This document shows, one piece after another, positions 14,037 to 14,130 of a stretch of 14,130 nucleotides of DNA. Position 1 is the stretch's first letter; each line of letters opens with the position of its first letter. Below the pieces are notes generated by a model. The model made no database searches and was not told where the DNA came from. It saw only the letters and a list, made by a program, of their open reading frames with translations. This stretch comes from Collinsella sp. (GTDB lineage: Bacteria; Actinomycetota; Coriobacteriia; Coriobacteriales; Coriobacteriaceae). The DNA lies in NCBI GenBank assembly GCA_019414515.1, contig DXLX01000019.1, positions 1-14,130 of the forward strand. Reading direction: 5' to 3'. The position numbers and the translations under genes are program-made.

Positions 14037-14129
14037 TTACTTACTAGCAGCTACTTCGGTATCCCCTCCATTAGAACCTGCAAAGGTAAAACAGGAAAAT
14101 ATAAATACAGTAAGCCGATGCGACAAAGG
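14037..14129 (-). CDS. Possible C-terminal end of a minus-strand gene (partial, doubtful)
   Basis: On the minus strand one frame is open from the window edge to a TAA at 14039-14037, encoding 30 residues that end FAGSNGGDTEVAASK. The small, polar and acidic tail looks like a protein end, and the stop lies just before the large palindrome, as expected for a convergent gene. A second minus frame is open for 19 residues to a stop near 14071. With so few codons this cannot be confirmed, and no family is recognised. Confidence 0.25.
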   Translation of the reverse strand, partial: PLSHRLTVFIFSCFTFAGSNGGDTEVAASK

Positions 14130-14130
14130 G

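Noticed and set aside
14040..14090. Possible tRNA near the right edge (GGTTC on the minus strand)
   Set aside because: No acceptor stem, anticodon arm or correct T-arm can be formed around it.

Overview
The window looks like chromosomal DNA of a gut actinobacterium of the class Coriobacteriia, most likely Collinsella or a close relative. This rests on the GarA/OdhI-type FHA gene followed by an FtsR-type MerR gene (an actinobacterial pair), together with DUF1836, DegV and NlpC/P60 genes and moderate G+C (52% and 63% in two lines counted by hand at 13141 and 8101). The genus is an inference from protein style, not from a marker gene.

Left edge (1-856): the last 32 residues of an unknown membrane protein, then about 550 bases without a credible gene. 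This stretch holds a hairpin-rich, G+C-rich block (about 240-540) that may be a structured RNA. A ribbon-helix-helix antitoxin follows (650 to about 811) and is cut off where the next block begins.

Block 857-5480 (minus strand): six tightly packed or overlapping genes at about 75% G+C (15 A/T per 60 bases in two lines counted, 1081 and 3241). In transcription order they encode an ABC ATPase with the lantibiotic-immunity E-loop, two ABC-2 permeases, a 62-residue single-span protein, an OmpR-type response regulator and a histidine kinase. This is the layout of lantibiotic sensing and self-protection systems (LanFEG + LanRK; CprABC-CprKR of Clostridioides difficile). No lantibiotic precursor or modification gene is nearby, so a stand-alone resistance module is the best reading. 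Base composition and the broken antitoxin suggest it was acquired. Its leader carries a pentamer direct repeat with an 11-bp period (candidate regulator site) and a strong G+C hairpin.

Middle (5600-9750, plus strand): two long hairpin repeats, a promoter, and a likely housekeeping transcription unit. It encodes a CDP-alcohol phosphatidyltransferase, a GarA-like FHA protein, an FtsR-like MerR regulator, adenine phosphoribosyltransferase and a secreted coiled-coil NlpC/P60 peptidoglycan hydrolase, and ends at a terminator.

Right (9750-14130): a DegV/FakB-like fatty-acid-binding protein (+) converges on a DUF1836 regulator (-) across a perfect bidirectional terminator. The promoter regions of both genes carry nearly the same 25-bp palindromic site, suggesting the DUF1836 protein controls itself and degV. 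Thioredoxin reductase (-) is divergent from an MGDG-synthase/UgtP-like glycosyltransferase (+). The latter is followed by a 104-base palindrome with a 28-bp perfect stem and possibly the 3' end of one more minus-strand gene.
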